A stretch of 64,000 nt of DNA from Pseudomonas asuensis (GTDB lineage: Bacteria; Pseudomonadota; Gammaproteobacteria; Pseudomonadales; Pseudomonadaceae): contig NZ_BMNW01000003.1 of NCBI RefSeq assembly GCF_014646755.1, forward strand, positions 1 to 64,000, given 5' to 3'. A model generated the notes under the pieces. That model was not told the DNA's origin, did no database searches, and saw only the letters and a program-made list of their open reading frames with translations. Below are positions 14,441-23,874 of this stretch, one piece after another. Position 1 is the stretch's first letter, and every line of letters begins with the position of its first letter. The position numbers and the translations under genes are program-made.

Positions 14441-14441
14441 T

Positions 14442-15380
14442 ATGAGACGTATCCAGGTCATCGACTCCCATACTGGCGGTGAGCCGACTCGTTTAGTCAT
14501 TGCGGGTTTTCCTGACATGGGGGAAGGCTCCATGGCGGAGCGGCTGGACCTGCTACGACATGAGTACGATGGCTGGCGGGCTGCATGTGTATTGGAGCCG
14601 CGTGGGAGCGATGTGCTGGTAGGGGCGCTCCTATGCGAGCCGGTCGATCCTGAAGCATGTGCAGGCGTAATCTTCTTCAATAACACCGGCTACCTTGGAA
14701 TGTGCGGTCACGGCACGATTGGGCTGGTGCGCTCGCTCTATCATCTAGAGCGGATCGATGTAGGACATCATCGGATCGAGACGCCAGTTGGAACAGTTGA
14801 GGCAACGTTGCACGAAGACCTTTCCGTCAGTGTGCGGAATGTACCTGCGTACCGATACCGTAAGGATTTCGCGCTGGAAGTGACTGGGATTGGCGTTGTG
14901 ACCGGCGATATCGCTTGGGGAGGAAATTGGTTTTACCTGATTGCCGATCATGGCTTGCAAGTGAGCAGCGATAATCTCGATGCGCTGACCGAATACAGCT
15001 GGGCGGTACGGCAGGCGCTTGAGGCGCAAGGCGTACGCGGCGAAAACGATAGCGTGATCGATCATATCGAGCTGTTTGGGAGTGATGAGAATGCGAACAG
15101 TCGCAGTTTTGTACTCTGCCCAGGCAAGGCCTATGACCGTTCACCCTGCGGGACAGGGACCAGCGCCAAGCTGGCCTGCCTTGCAGCGGATGGTCATCTG
15201 AACCCTGGAGAACTCTGGAGACAGGCCAGCGTCATTGGCAGCCACTTTGACGCTAGTTATGAGCTAGAGGCAGGAGGGATGCGCATCATCCCGACCATCC
15301 GTGGTACGGCACATATCAGTGCCGAGGCTACATTACTGATTGATGAGGCTGATCCCTTCGCCTGGGGGATTCGGTTGTGA
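14442..15380 (+). CDS. lhpA: 4-hydroxyproline 2-epimerase
   Basis: A proline-racemase-family enzyme of 312 residues. It converts trans-4-hydroxy-L-proline to cis-4-hydroxy-D-proline without a cofactor, using two cysteines as acid and base: Cys88 (GMCGHGTIG) and Cys236 ([14 protein letters not shown]). These positions agree with those known for the P. aeruginosa enzyme. Having both cysteines excludes the dehydratase branch, where the first is Thr. Neighbouring dehydrogenase and deaminase genes support the hydroxyproline role. The stop overlaps the next gene by four bases (GTGA-type), so it heads a tight operon of four genes. Confidence 0.92.
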   Translation: MRRIQVIDSHTGGEPTRLVIAGFPDMGEGSMAERLDLLRHEYDGWRAACVLEPRGSDVLVGALLCEPVDPEACAGVIFFNNTGYLGMCGHGTIGLVRSLYHLERIDVGHHRIETPVGTVEATLHEDLSVSVRNVPAYRYRKDFALEVTGIGVVTGDIAWGGNWFYLIADHGLQVSSDNLDALTEYSWAVRQALEAQGVRGENDSVIDHIELFGSDENANSRSFVLCPGKAYDRSPCGTGTSAKLACLAADGHLNPGELWRQASVIGSHFDASYELEAGGMRIIPTIRGTAHISAEATLLIDEADPFAWGIRL

Positions 15381-16522
15381 GCCTGCAGGCCCGCACAGCT
15401 GCGGCGGATGTTGTCATCGTTGGGGCAGGCATTATGGGTGCCATGTGTGCCTATGAACTGGCCTCCCGAGGCCTATCCATTCTTGTTATTGATAATGGGA
15501 CTGGTGGCGCTACGGGTGCAGGAATGGGACATCTGGTCGTCATGGATGACAATCCTGCTGAACTTGCCCTCAGCCGCTATTCCATTGCGCTTTGGAACAC
15601 GTTGCGCAAGCGTCTGCCTGAAGCGTGCGCCTATCGTAATTGCGGTACATTGTGGCTGGCAGCGAATGATGAGGAGTGCGGCCTGGCAGAAGCCAAACAG
15701 GCCAGATTGGTTGAGTATGGCGCACAGTCTGAATGGATCAGCGCATCGGCTTTAAGGCAGCTGGAGCCAATGCTGCGGCCGGATCTGGCCGGTGCATTAA
15801 AGGTTTTTGATGACGGGATTCTGTACGCCCCGGCGACGGCGCGTTGGCTACTGCATCAACAGGATGGCCGGATTACTGTCCAGGAGGGGGATGTTACCCG
15901 CGTAGAGGGCAATCGGTTATGCCTGAGTGAGGGTGGTTGGTTAACGGCACCTGCCATTCTGCTTGCCAATGGCCTGGGCGCTTTCCGGCTGCTGCCGGAT
16001 GTACCGTTGAGGCCAAAGAAGGGGCATCTGCTGATCACAGATCGCTATCCTGCCTGCATTAACCATCAGCTGGTAGAGCTTGGATATGCCGCCAGCGCTC
16101 ATGCAGACGATGGAACATCGGTTGCATTCAACGTACAACCAAGGCCTACAGGCCAGTTGTTAATTGGCTCATCTCGGCAATTCGACACGTTGGATAAGCG
16201 AGTCGAATTTGATGTGCTTGGGCGCATGCTCATGCGTGCACAAGATTATCTGCCCGGCTTGGGCGAACTGAATGCCATTCGCGGGTGGACAGGCTTTCGT
16301 GTCGCAACACCAGATGGTTTGCCGTTGCTCGGACAGCATCCGGACCAACCGGGTTTGTGGCTGGCGCTGGGCCATGAAGGGCTGGGCGTTACCACAGCAT
16401 CGGGCAGTGCACGGCTGATCGCGGCACAATTGTTAGGTGAAGCACCTCCTTTTGATCCTGCGCCGTTCCGGACGGAGCGCTTTGTAGGCGTAGCCTCACA
16501 TACTCCGGGGGCTGCGGCATGA
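15377..16522 (+). CDS. lhpB: D-hydroxyproline dehydrogenase, FAD-dependent subunit (DAO family)
   Basis: A FAD-dependent oxidoreductase of the D-amino-acid oxidase/DadA family, 381 residues. The dinucleotide-binding motif [18 protein letters not shown] is near residues 12-29, and the C-terminal FAD region is [18 protein letters not shown]. With the two following genes it matches the three-part D-hydroxyproline dehydrogenase of pseudomonads, which oxidises cis-4-hydroxy-D-proline to 1-pyrroline-4-hydroxy-2-carboxylate. The start codon is GTG at 15377, overlapping the epimerase stop; the stop overlaps the next start. Confidence 0.88.
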   Translation: MSLQARTAAADVVIVGAGIMGAMCAYELASRGLSILVIDNGTGGATGAGMGHLVVMDDNPAELALSRYSIALWNTLRKRLPEACAYRNCGTLWLAANDEECGLAEAKQARLVEYGAQSEWISASALRQLEPMLRPDLAGALKVFDDGILYAPATARWLLHQQDGRITVQEGDVTRVEGNRLCLSEGGWLTAPAILLANGLGAFRLLPDVPLRPKKGHLLITDRYPACINHQLVELGYAASAHADDGTSVAFNVQPRPTGQLLIGSSRQFDTLDKRVEFDVLGRMLMRAQDYLPGLGELNAIRGWTGFRVATPDGLPLLGQHPDQPGLWLALGHEGLGVTTASGSARLIAAQLLGEAPPFDPAPFRTERFVGVASHTPGAAA

Positions 16523-16755
16523 TCACGGTATATCTTGACGGGCAGCCCCTTGTCATGGGGGAGGGGCTGACGGTGGCTGCCATGCTGACGCTGAGCGAAT
16601 CCTCAATAGCACGCCTTTCCTGTACGGGACAGCCGCGAGCACCCTTTTGCGGGATGGGGATTTGTCAGGAGTGTCGGGTGACGATTGATGGACGCCGCCA
16701 GCTGGCCTGCCAGACGCTCTGCCAAGAGGGTATGCATGTGGAGCGTACGGTGTGA
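16519..16755 (+). CDS. D-hydroxyproline dehydrogenase, small [2Fe-2S] subunit
   Basis: A 78-residue ferredoxin-like protein. The cysteine ligands lie in the pattern SCTGQPRAPFCGMGICQEC and, near the end, QLACQT, which is the plant-type [2Fe-2S] arrangement seen in HcnA and in the small subunits of opine/hydroxyproline dehydrogenases (LhpE/LhpF set; I am not sure which letter belongs to which subunit). It should pass electrons from the FAD subunit. It overlaps both neighbours by four bases (ATGA and GTGA), showing strict cotranslation. Confidence 0.85.
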   Translation: MITVYLDGQPLVMGEGLTVAAMLTLSESSIARLSCTGQPRAPFCGMGICQECRVTIDGRRQLACQTLCQEGMHVERTV

Positions 16756-18017
16756 AGAATCACAAAACATTGTCGTGTGATATTGCAATCGTAGGCGCCG
16801 GACCCGCGGGGTTGGCAGCAGCCAGAGCGGCATCAGTAAGCCAGCGATCCATTGCGGTCATTGATGACAATCCACTGCCTGGCGGGCAAATATGGAGGGA
16901 CGGTCCACAGGTATCACAATTGGCGATGGCAAAGGATTACCGAAGGGTTTTGTCGCTGCCTACTGTGCGGTATTTGCCGGGAACACGCATTGTGGCCTCG
17001 CTGGCAGCAGGAGCCCTGCTACTGGAGGATGCACAAACAAGTTACCGACTCGACTATGAGCAGCTGATCCTCTGTTGTGGCGCACAGGAGCTACTGCTGC
17101 CTTTTCCAGGCTGGACATTACCGGGCGTGACGGGCGCTGGCGCACTGCAGGCCTTGATCAAGAGCGGCGCGTCTGTGGCGGGTGAGCGTGTTCTGATCGC
17201 AGGAAGCGGGCCATTGCTGCTGGCATCTGCGGCCACCGCCAGAGCGGCAGGCGCGCTGGTCTCAGGTGTTTATGAGCAGACTGATCGCTATCAATTGATT
17301 AACTTTGGCGTTGGGCTGCTGCGCTGGCCTGGCAAGCTTGCACAGGCATTCAAGCTGTTTAGTACCCGGTATCGATGGAGAAGCCATGTTATTGAGGCTA
17401 TGGGGGATAGGCGTCTAGAGGCGGTGCGTATCCGCCAAGGTGATGCGGAGGCAGTAATAGCGTGTGATCGACTGGCCTGTGGTTTTGGTCTGGTGCCTAA
17501 CACGGTGCTAGCACAGCATCTGGGCTGTTCTCTTGAAGACAATGCGGTTGCAGTTGACCGGTATCAGCAGACGAGCCAGACAGGTATCTATGCGGCAGGT
17601 GAATGTACAGGCGTTGGCGGTAGCGAACTGGCGTTAGTAGAGGGTGAGGTCGCCGGACTGGCGGCAACTGGCAAGGTTGAGCAGGCACAGGCCTTATTCA
17701 CACATCGCGCCTATTGGCAGCGGTTTGCCCGGCATGTAAAGGAGCACTTTGGATTACGTCCTGAGATCAGACGGCTGGCTCGGGTCGATACGTTGATCTG
17801 CCGGTGCGAAGACGTTGCCTTGTCTGTTTTGGCAGAAGAGCAGGGGTGGAATGCGGCCAAGCTCCAGAGCCGATGCGGCATGGGAGCCTGCCAGGGGCGT
17901 ATCTGTGGCTCAATAGCCCGTGAGTTGTTTGGCTGGTCACTGCCGGAGCCTCGTGTCCCGCTAGTACCTGCGCGAATCGAGACGCTTATGGCATGCTCAG
18001 AGAAAGATATGTCCTGA
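16752..18017 (+). CDS. D-hydroxyproline dehydrogenase, FAD/[2Fe-2S] subunit
   Basis: A 421-residue flavoprotein like HcnB and the alpha subunit of opine dehydrogenases. The N-terminal motif IVGAGPAGLAAARAA binds FAD. A second Rossmann stretch, VLIAGSGPLLLASAATA, is near residue 145. A C-terminal BFD-like domain has four cysteines as CRCEDV and RCGMGACQGRICG for an iron-sulfur cluster. The start is GTG at 16752. Together with the two preceding genes it makes the membrane-linked dehydrogenase complex. It is the last gene of this operon before the regulator, 24-30 bases further on. Confidence 0.88.
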   Translation: MKNHKTLSCDIAIVGAGPAGLAAARAASVSQRSIAVIDDNPLPGGQIWRDGPQVSQLAMAKDYRRVLSLPTVRYLPGTRIVASLAAGALLLEDAQTSYRLDYEQLILCCGAQELLLPFPGWTLPGVTGAGALQALIKSGASVAGERVLIAGSGPLLLASAATARAAGALVSGVYEQTDRYQLINFGVGLLRWPGKLAQAFKLFSTRYRWRSHVIEAMGDRRLEAVRIRQGDAEAVIACDRLACGFGLVPNTVLAQHLGCSLEDNAVAVDRYQQTSQTGIYAAGECTGVGGSELALVEGEVAGLAATGKVEQAQALFTHRAYWQRFARHVKEHFGLRPEIRRLARVDTLICRCEDVALSVLAEEQGWNAAKLQSRCGMGACQGRICGSIARELFGWSLPEPRVPLVPARIETLMACSEKDMS

Positions 18018-18047
18018 TCATATTTAGTCACCCATGATGAGGTGCTC

Positions 18048-18875
18048 ATGCTTCAGACGATATGCCATACGGCCAGTCGCAGCGATCAATCTTCGGGTTT
18101 TGCACCTGAGCAAATGAGGGCATGGTGTGAGGGCCTGGCTGCAGAGCGTCCTGAGAACATTGAGACCTTGCTTAACAGCGTCGCGTTGATCGCTCCGCTT
18201 CTCAATGCTATCCCCAATGTGGTCTTTTTTATCAAAGACCTAGAGGCACGCTATCTACTTGCCAACCTGACACTGGCGAGGCGGTGTGGATTCAAATCCG
18301 TTGCGCCGCTTCTGGGCAAAACGTCGGCCGAGGTTTTTCCGGCTCACCTGGGACCGCTTTATACCGAGCAGGATCATGAGGTGCTTAGCGGGGCGATTAT
18401 TGAGGACAAGCTTGAACTGCACCTTTACAACGGACGTGAGCCGGGATGGTGCCTGACCTACAAATTGCCTTTAAAAGGCGGTTCAGGCCATGTGTTAGGA
18501 ATGGCCGGGATCTCTTATGACTTGCAGGCTGCGCAGGATAATCATCCCGCCTACCAGCGGCTTGCCGCCGTCGATGAGTATATTCGTGCCCATTACACAC
18601 GCCCTATTGCCTTGGCAGAGCTGACCGGCATTGCACAACTTTCTGTGGCTCAGCTGGAGCGCTATTGCAAGCGGATCTTCCATCTCACGCCTCGACAGAT
18701 GATTCACAAGGTGCGCTTGGAAAAGGCATCTGAATTACTGGTGACTATGATGCCGATCACTGATGTTGCCTTACAGTGTGGCTATACGGACCACAGTGCT
18801 TTTAGCCGCCAGTTCAAGGCACTGACGGGACTCACGCCCCGCCAGTTTCGACAGGCCGCTGCCGAGGCTGCTTAA
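18048..18875 (+). CDS. AraC-family regulator with N-terminal PAS-like domain
   Basis: 275 residues: an N-terminal PAS-like sensor (NAIPNVVFFIKDLEARYLLAN, GKTSAEVFP) over about residues 45-160 and a C-terminal double helix-turn-helix of the AraC type (IALAELTGIAQLSVAQLERY; ITDVALQCGYTDHSAFSRQF; LTPRQFR). Its place between the dehydrogenase genes and the convergent deaminase gene matches LhpR, the hydroxyproline-responsive activator of P. aeruginosa, so I infer that role. ATG 18048 follows GAGG; a GTG six bases earlier is also in frame. The stop overlaps the deaminase stop on the other strand by four bases. Confidence 0.85.
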   Translation: MLQTICHTASRSDQSSGFAPEQMRAWCEGLAAERPENIETLLNSVALIAPLLNAIPNVVFFIKDLEARYLLANLTLARRCGFKSVAPLLGKTSAEVFPAHLGPLYTEQDHEVLSGAIIEDKLELHLYNGREPGWCLTYKLPLKGGSGHVLGMAGISYDLQAAQDNHPAYQRLAAVDEYIRAHYTRPIALAELTGIAQLSVAQLERYCKRIFHLTPRQMIHKVRLEKASELLVTMMPITDVALQCGYTDHSAFSRQFKALTGLTPRQFRQAAAEAA

Positions 18876-19792
18876 AGCCCAACGTCCGGCAGTGTGGGGC
18901 GACAGGAGAGGGCTTTGTCCACAATTGCTTTTACTTCCCCATGGGCTGCACATTCCAATGCCAGACGAGGAGGACGAGTGACAGCTGAACCGCGACCGAG
19001 GAGTTCTTCGCACAGTTTGATGCACTGGACTAGATCGGGGCGGGCATCCAGATGCAGCAGTGGCATGAACCACTGATAGAGCGACAAGGCTTCATCAAAA
19101 CGCTTTTGCATGGCGAGGCGGAACAGGGTTTCACCTTCCTTGGGAAAGGCGTTAGACATGCCGGATACCCATCCAACGGCTCCGACGGCAATACTTTCCA
19201 GCACCACATCATCCAGGCCGGCAAACAGTATGAAGCGATCACCCACTGCATTAAGGAGGTCGATGAAACGCCGGGTATCGCCTGAAGAATCCTTGAAGCA
19301 AACGATGTTCTCGCAGTCCTTGAGTGAAGTCAGGATGTCTGGCGTAACATCATTCTTATAAACGGGCGGATTGTTGTAGACCATAACGGGAAGATCAGTT
19401 GAAGCCGCGACGCTGCGAAAGTGCGCAGCGGTTTCATGGGGCTTGGCGGAGTAGACCAGGGCAGGCATGACCATTACGCCATCCACGCCAACGCAGCGGG
19501 CTTCGTTGACCATCTTTTGCGCAAAGGCAGTGGTGAACTCGGCTATCCCGGCAATGACAGGCACGCGTCCGGCGGCTGCATCCTTGGCGGTTTCGATGAC
19601 CGATAGTTTCTCCGCTGTTGTTAGCGATGTGTTTTCCCCAACGGTACCGCACACGACAAGACCTGATACGCCATCCGCTACAAGATTGCTAACTACGCGG
19701 TGGGTGGCGTCCAGGTCTAGAGAAAAATCAGCCTTGAATTGGGTGCTGACGGCAGGAAAAACGCCGCGCCAGTTGATCGCTTGATGCCCCAT
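18872..19792 (-). CDS. lhpC: 1-pyrroline-4-hydroxy-2-carboxylate deaminase (DapA family)
   Basis: A 306-residue class I aldolase-fold enzyme of the dihydrodipicolinate synthase family. The Schiff-base lysine is Lys167 (VCFKDSSGD), the proton-relay tyrosine Tyr139 (VMVYNNPPVY), and the substrate loop CGTVGENTSLT is near residues 48-58. In the hydroxyproline pathway it converts 1-pyrroline-4-hydroxy-2-carboxylate to 2-oxoglutarate semialdehyde with loss of ammonia. The call over true DapA rests on the neighbouring pathway genes. ATG 19792 follows AAGGGA; the upstream extension of the frame is not supported. It is convergent with the regulator gene. Confidence 0.85.
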   Translation of the reverse strand: MGHQAINWRGVFPAVSTQFKADFSLDLDATHRVVSNLVADGVSGLVVCGTVGENTSLTTAEKLSVIETAKDAAAGRVPVIAGIAEFTTAFAQKMVNEARCVGVDGVMVMPALVYSAKPHETAAHFRSVAASTDLPVMVYNNPPVYKNDVTPDILTSLKDCENIVCFKDSSGDTRRFIDLLNAVGDRFILFAGLDDVVLESIAVGAVGWVSGMSNAFPKEGETLFRLAMQKRFDEALSLYQWFMPLLHLDARPDLVQCIKLCEELLGRGSAVTRPPRLALECAAHGEVKAIVDKALSCRPTLPDVGL

Positions 19793-19943
19793 GATCGTTA
19801 TCCCTTTGGCGATAGAACAGAGGCTGAAAGATTGAACTGCAAGCGCTCGGCTGGCTTGAGATTTTTCCTTATACGTGAGGACGAAATCAGCACAATTGAG
19901 GGCTGATAGTGGGCTATAAACGAACAAGACTGCTTTGGGCGTA

Positions 19944-19977
19944 TTGCGATTATCGATCAGATGCTTCGATAATCGGC
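19944..19977. promoter_or_regulatory. PcaR-type operator upstream of pcaR
   Basis: Two half-sites face each other: TTGCGATTATCGATC (19944-19958, reading GATCGATAATCGCAA on the minus strand) and GCTTCGATAATCGGC (19963-19977). Both resemble the known PcaR site GTTCGATAATCGCAC. The location, 30 bases before pcaR, fits autoregulation and also rules out an earlier pcaR start. Confidence 0.65.
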
Positions 19978-20006
19978 CAAACAAGACAATGGCCGGAGCA
20001 GAGATC

Positions 20007-20852
20007 ATGGATAATTCGAATTCGCGTGACCCTCATAGCTTTGGCGCACCGCCTATCATCGCGTCCCCCGCCAAGCGGATCGAAGCCTTTACGGGCGATC
20101 CGAACTTTATGACCTCCCTTGCACGTGGTCTGGCCGTGATCCATGCTTTTCAGGAGCGCAAGCGGCATCTGACCATTGCACAGATCAGCCACCGAACTGA
20201 AATTCCTCGCGCAGCGGTTCGCCGCTGCCTGCATACGCTTATGAAGCTGGGGTATGTAACGACGGACGGGCGAACTTATTCGCTGCTTCCCAAGGTGCTG
20301 ACACTGGGACACGCTTATCTCTCTTCCACGCCCATGGCGCTTACGGCCCAACCCATTCTGGATCGCCTGAGCGAGCAATTGCACGAAGCATGTTCCGTCG
20401 CCACCCTGGAGGGAGACGAAGTCTTGTACATTGCCCGTTCTGCCACACCCCTGCGGCTGATTTCAGTCGACCTGAGTGTTGGCAGCCGGCTACCCGCCTA
20501 TTGCACATCCATGGGCCGCATTCTGCTGGCGGCTTTGGATGATGCTGCCCTGCAGGAGTATTTCGAGCGCGCCGACTTGCAAATCAAGACCAGTCGTACA
20601 CTGCATACGCGAGAAAAGCTGTTGCCCTGTCTTGAGCAGATTCGCCAGCAGGGTTGGTGTGTCGTTGATCAGGAGCTGGAAGTAGGGCTGCGCTCGTTGG
20701 CCGTACCGGTGCTGGATGCCTCGGGCCAGGTTATGGCTGCCATGAACGTAGGAACCCATGCCAGTCGGATTACACGGCAGGAGCTGGAGCGGCGTTTTCT
20801 ACCGCTTCTGCTCAAGGGCAGTCAGGAACTCAGCTCAAAACTGTTTCACTGA
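20007..20852 (+). CDS. pcaR: IclR-family regulator PcaR
   Basis: 281 residues: an N-terminal winged helix (TSLARGLAVIHAFQERKRHL, RTEIPRAAVRRCLHTLMKLGY) and a C-terminal IclR effector domain (VSVGSRLPAY-like VDLSVGSRLPAYCTSMGR, DQELEVGLRSLAVPV). In P. putida PcaR activates pcaK, pcaF, the pcaBDC genes and pcaIJ with beta-ketoadipate and represses itself. The following pcaK-F-T-B-D-C order is that of P. putida. I chose ATG 20007; ATG 19989 is possible, while the longer start at 19935 would place the operator inside the coding region. Confidence 0.9.
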   Translation: MDNSNSRDPHSFGAPPIIASPAKRIEAFTGDPNFMTSLARGLAVIHAFQERKRHLTIAQISHRTEIPRAAVRRCLHTLMKLGYVTTDGRTYSLLPKVLTLGHAYLSSTPMALTAQPILDRLSEQLHEACSVATLEGDEVLYIARSATPLRLISVDLSVGSRLPAYCTSMGRILLAALDDAALQEYFERADLQIKTSRTLHTREKLLPCLEQIRQQGWCVVDQELEVGLRSLAVPVLDASGQVMAAMNVGTHASRITRQELERRFLPLLLKGSQELSSKLFH

Positions 20853-20856
20853 AACT

Positions 20857-20892
20857 GTTCGCTAATCGAACTGTTAGCCGTTAATCGAATTG
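20857..20892. promoter_or_regulatory. PcaR-type operator upstream of pcaK
   Basis: GTTCGCTAATCGAAC (20857-20871) and CCGTTAATCGAATTG (20878-20892) resemble two PcaR half-sites, the second in the opposite orientation. They begin four bases after the pcaR stop and lie about 180 bases before pcaK. The match is weaker than at pcaR. Confidence 0.5.
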
Positions 20893-21068
20893 TGTGATGG
20901 GTGTCTGCTCCGTAGGGTAGAGGCACGTTGCCAGCCGGCACGCCAGATAAAAACAATGAGCCCGCCTATGTCCTGCATGATTTCCTCCCTGGATGGGATG
21001 TTGCGTGCACATCGCTCCGATGTGCCTGAAACCGTTATTGTTGACTCGTGGGTTGTGAGGGCCTTGCC

Positions 21069-22412
21069 ATGACCGGGCAATCCTCGACGAACACAACGCT
21101 GGATGTTCAATCGTTCATCAACGCTCAGCCGCTAAGCCGCTATCAATGGCGAATCGTGGTGCTGTGCTTCTTAATTGTCTTTCTGGACGGGCTGGATACT
21201 GCTGCGATGGGGTTCATCGCGCCTGCGCTGACCCAGGATTGGGGAATCGACCGCGCAAGCCTTGGGCCGGTAATGAGCGCTGCTCTTGTCGGAATGGTGT
21301 TTGGCGCACTGGGCTCAGGGCCGCTGGCAGACCGCTTCGGTCGTAAGGTCGTGCTGGTTGCTGCTGTTTTTATCTTTGGATTATTCAGTGTGATCTCGGC
21401 CTACAGCGCAACGATAGACCAGCTGGTTATCCTGCGGTTTTTAACCGGGCTTGGCCTGGGCGCTGCTATGCCGAACGCTACGACGCTGCTTTCCGAGTAC
21501 ACGCCAGAGCGGCTTAAGTCGCTTCTGGTTACCAGCATGTTTTGTGGTTTCAACCTGGGAATGGCGTGTGGTGGGTTCGTATCTGCCAAGCTGATTCCTG
21601 CCTTCGGCTGGCATAGTTTGCTGTTGCTGGGCGGCCTGCTGCCGCTGGTACTGGCAGTGGTTTTGCTGTTCTGGTTGCCGGAGTCAGCCCGCTATCTGGT
21701 GGTGCATAACCGAGGCGTTGATCAGATCCGCAAAGTCTTACTGCTTATTGGTCCGAGTATTGTCCAGCAGGCGCGGGAGTTCAGCGTGCCGGAGCAGCGT
21801 ACGGTTAAGGCGCGCAATGTATTCGCTGTGATTTTCTCCAAGGAGTGCGGGCTGGGTACCGTGCTGCTTTGGATGACCTACTTCATGGGGCTTGTCATTG
21901 TTTATCTGCTGACAAGCTGGCTGCCTACGCTCATGCGCGACAGTGGGGCAAGCCTGGAGCAGGCTGCGTTCATTGGAGCACTGTTCCAGTTCGGTGGTGT
22001 GCTCAGTGCTGTAGCAGTGGGTTGGGCGATGGACCGGATCAACCCGCACTGGGTTATAGGCACGTTTTATCTGTTGGCGGGTGTATTTGCCTATTGTGTT
22101 GGGCAAAGCCTTGGGCATGTGACGTTATTGGCCACGCTGGTATTGGTCGCAGGTATGTGTATCAACGGTGCACAGTCGGCTATGCCATCGTTGGCGGCGC
22201 GGTTTTATCCGACTCAGGGCCGGGCAACAGGCGTGTCGTGGATGCTGGGTATTGGGCGCTTTGGTGCCATTCTGGGCGCCTGGATGGGTGCGACCCTGCT
22301 AGGGCTGGGATGGAATTTCGAGCAGGTATTGACCGCATTGGTTATTCCCGCTGCGCTGGCTACAGCGGCTGTCGTGATCAAAGGCATTGTTAGTCATTCG
22401 GATGCTTCGTAA
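21069..22412 (+). CDS. pcaK: 4-hydroxybenzoate / protocatechuate transporter PcaK
   Basis: A 447-residue major facilitator protein of the aromatic-acid:H+ symporter family with about 12 membrane helices. The first loop has LDGLDTAAMGF, containing the conserved Asp pair needed for aromatic acid transport, and GPLADRFGRKVVL between helices 2 and 3; the matching R-x-x-G motif recurs in the second half (GWAMDRINPH). PcaK imports 4-hydroxybenzoate and protocatechuate and is needed for chemotaxis towards them in P. putida. ATG 21069 follows GAGGG. It sits between pcaR and pcaF with PcaR-like sites on both sides. Confidence 0.92.
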   Translation: MTGQSSTNTTLDVQSFINAQPLSRYQWRIVVLCFLIVFLDGLDTAAMGFIAPALTQDWGIDRASLGPVMSAALVGMVFGALGSGPLADRFGRKVVLVAAVFIFGLFSVISAYSATIDQLVILRFLTGLGLGAAMPNATTLLSEYTPERLKSLLVTSMFCGFNLGMACGGFVSAKLIPAFGWHSLLLLGGLLPLVLAVVLLFWLPESARYLVVHNRGVDQIRKVLLLIGPSIVQQAREFSVPEQRTVKARNVFAVIFSKECGLGTVLLWMTYFMGLVIVYLLTSWLPTLMRDSGASLEQAAFIGALFQFGGVLSAVAVGWAMDRINPHWVIGTFYLLAGVFAYCVGQSLGHVTLLATLVLVAGMCINGAQSAMPSLAARFYPTQGRATGVSWMLGIGRFGAILGAWMGATLLGLGWNFEQVLTALVIPAALATAAVVIKGIVSHSDAS

Positions 22413-22456
22413 GGCCTTTCGACGCATACGATAGTGCAGGTGGAGCAGACAATCGT

Positions 22457-22489
22457 GTTCGATAACCGACCATAGATTCGATTATCGGA
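22457..22489. promoter_or_regulatory. PcaR-type operator upstream of pcaF
   Basis: GTTCGATAACCGACC (22457-22471) and GATTCGATTATCGGA (22475-22489) are two near matches to the known PcaR site GTTCGATAATCGCAC. They lie in the 256-base gap between pcaK and pcaF, about 180 bases before pcaF; the rest of this gap shows nothing else recognisable. Confidence 0.65.
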
Positions 22490-22668
22490 TTGTCTGCCCA
22501 TAGCCTCGCGGCTTACTGTTCCGTTCAACATCTCTCTCGTCTGGAGCATTCTTCAGGCGAATACGACTCAGGTATTCGGCACCACTGATTTCAGGGTGTT
22601 GCTTAGACCGCCACACCGCCCCTTACCGATAGGCCGCCGGCCCAAGCAGGAGCGGTATCAGGAGACTC

Positions 22669-23874
22669 ATGATGCGTGATGTATTCATCTGCGATGCCGT
22701 TCGTACCCCTATCGGCCGTTTTGGCGGTGCATTGTCCAGCGTTCGCGCTGATGACCTGGCTGCCATTCCGCTTAAGGCGCTAATGGAGCGCAACCCTGGC
22801 GTGAACTGGGCTGAAGTCGATGAGGTGTTCATGGGCTGTGCCAACCAGGCGGGTGAAGACAACCGTAACGTGGCACGCATGGCGCTTCTTCTGGCTGGTC
22901 TCCCCGAAAACGTACCGGGTGTGACCCTGAATCGGCTTTGTGCTTCGGGCATGGACGCCGTGGGTACGGCGTACCGCGCTATTGCCAGTGGTGAAATGGA
23001 GTTGGCCATTGCCGGCGGGGTGGAGTCCATGTCCCGCGCTCCGTTCGTGATGGGCAAGGCCGACACCGCGTTTTCCCGTGGCCAGAAGATCGAGGACACC
23101 ACCATTGGCTGGCGCTTTGTGAATCCCTTGATGAAGCAAATGTACGGCACCGATTCCATGCCGGAAACAGCCGATAACGTTGCGCAAGAGCACAAGGTGT
23201 CCCGCGCTGATCAGGATGCATTTGCGCTCCGCAGCCAGCAGCGTACGGCGGCGTCTCAGGAAAGCGGCTTTTTTGCTGAGGAAATCGTGCCCGTGCGTAT
23301 CGTCCATAAGAAAGGCGAGACGATTGTCGACAAGGACGAGCATCCGCGTCCCGATACCACCCTGGAAATGTTGGCCAAGCTCAAGCCTGTGAATGGCCCG
23401 GACAAGACGGTCACGGCGGGTAATGCTTCAGGTGTAAATGATGGCGCGGCAGCCATGATCATCGCGTCGGCCGAGGCAGTAGCCAAATATGGTCTGAAGC
23501 CCCGCGCCCGCATCCTGGGTATGGCTAGCGGTGGCGTGGCCCCTCGTGTCATGGGCATCGGCCCTGTACCTGCGGTGCAAAAGCTGCTGACACGTCTGGG
23601 GAAAACCGTTGAAGACTTTGATGTGGTTGAGCTGAACGAGGCCTTCGCCAGCCAGGCATTGGCAGTCGTACGCGGCTTGGGCCTGCCCGACGACAGCGAG
23701 AAGGTAAATCCGCAGGGTGGCGCTATTGCGCTGGGCCATCCGCTGGGTATGAGTGGTGCGCGCCTGGTAATGACCACGGTGCACTGGCTGGAAAAAACCA
23801 ATAAGCACTTAGGGCTGGCAACAATGTGTGTGGGCGTTGGGCAAGGGCTGGCGTTAGCAATCAAGCGCGTATAA
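22669..23874 (+). CDS. pcaF: Beta-ketoadipyl-CoA thiolase
   Basis: Last enzyme of the beta-ketoadipate pathway: cleaves 3-oxoadipyl-CoA to succinyl-CoA and acetyl-CoA. It is a 401-residue type I thiolase. The nucleophile is Cys91 (LNRLCASGMDA), and the C-terminal motifs GHPLGMSGAR and CVGVGQG carry the catalytic His and second Cys. NEAFA is also present. Two adjacent start codons exist (22669 and 22672), with AGGAGA upstream; relatives begin MxDVFICD, slightly favouring the second. The CoA transferase genes pcaIJ that make its substrate are not in the window. Confidence 0.93.
   Translation: MMRDVFICDAVRTPIGRFGGALSSVRADDLAAIPLKALMERNPGVNWAEVDEVFMGCANQAGEDNRNVARMALLLAGLPENVPGVTLNRLCASGMDAVGTAYRAIASGEMELAIAGGVESMSRAPFVMGKADTAFSRGQKIEDTTIGWRFVNPLMKQMYGTDSMPETADNVAQEHKVSRADQDAFALRSQQRTAASQESGFFAEEIVPVRIVHKKGETIVDKDEHPRPDTTLEMLAKLKPVNGPDKTVTAGNASGVNDGAAAMIIASAEAVAKYGLKPRARILGMASGGVAPRVMGIGPVPAVQKLLTRLGKTVEDFDVVELNEAFASQALAVVRGLGLPDDSEKVNPQGGAIALGHPLGMSGARLVMTTVHWLEKTNKHLGLATMCVGVGQGLALAIKRV

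Noticed and set aside
18872-19792. Calling the DapA-family gene a lysine-pathway dapA
   Set aside because: Its neighbours are hydroxyproline epimerase and dehydrogenase genes with an AraC regulator, so the deaminase role fits much better.
19935-20006. Longer pcaR start at 19935
   Set aside because: The segment contains the paired PcaR-type sites and lacks a ribosome site.
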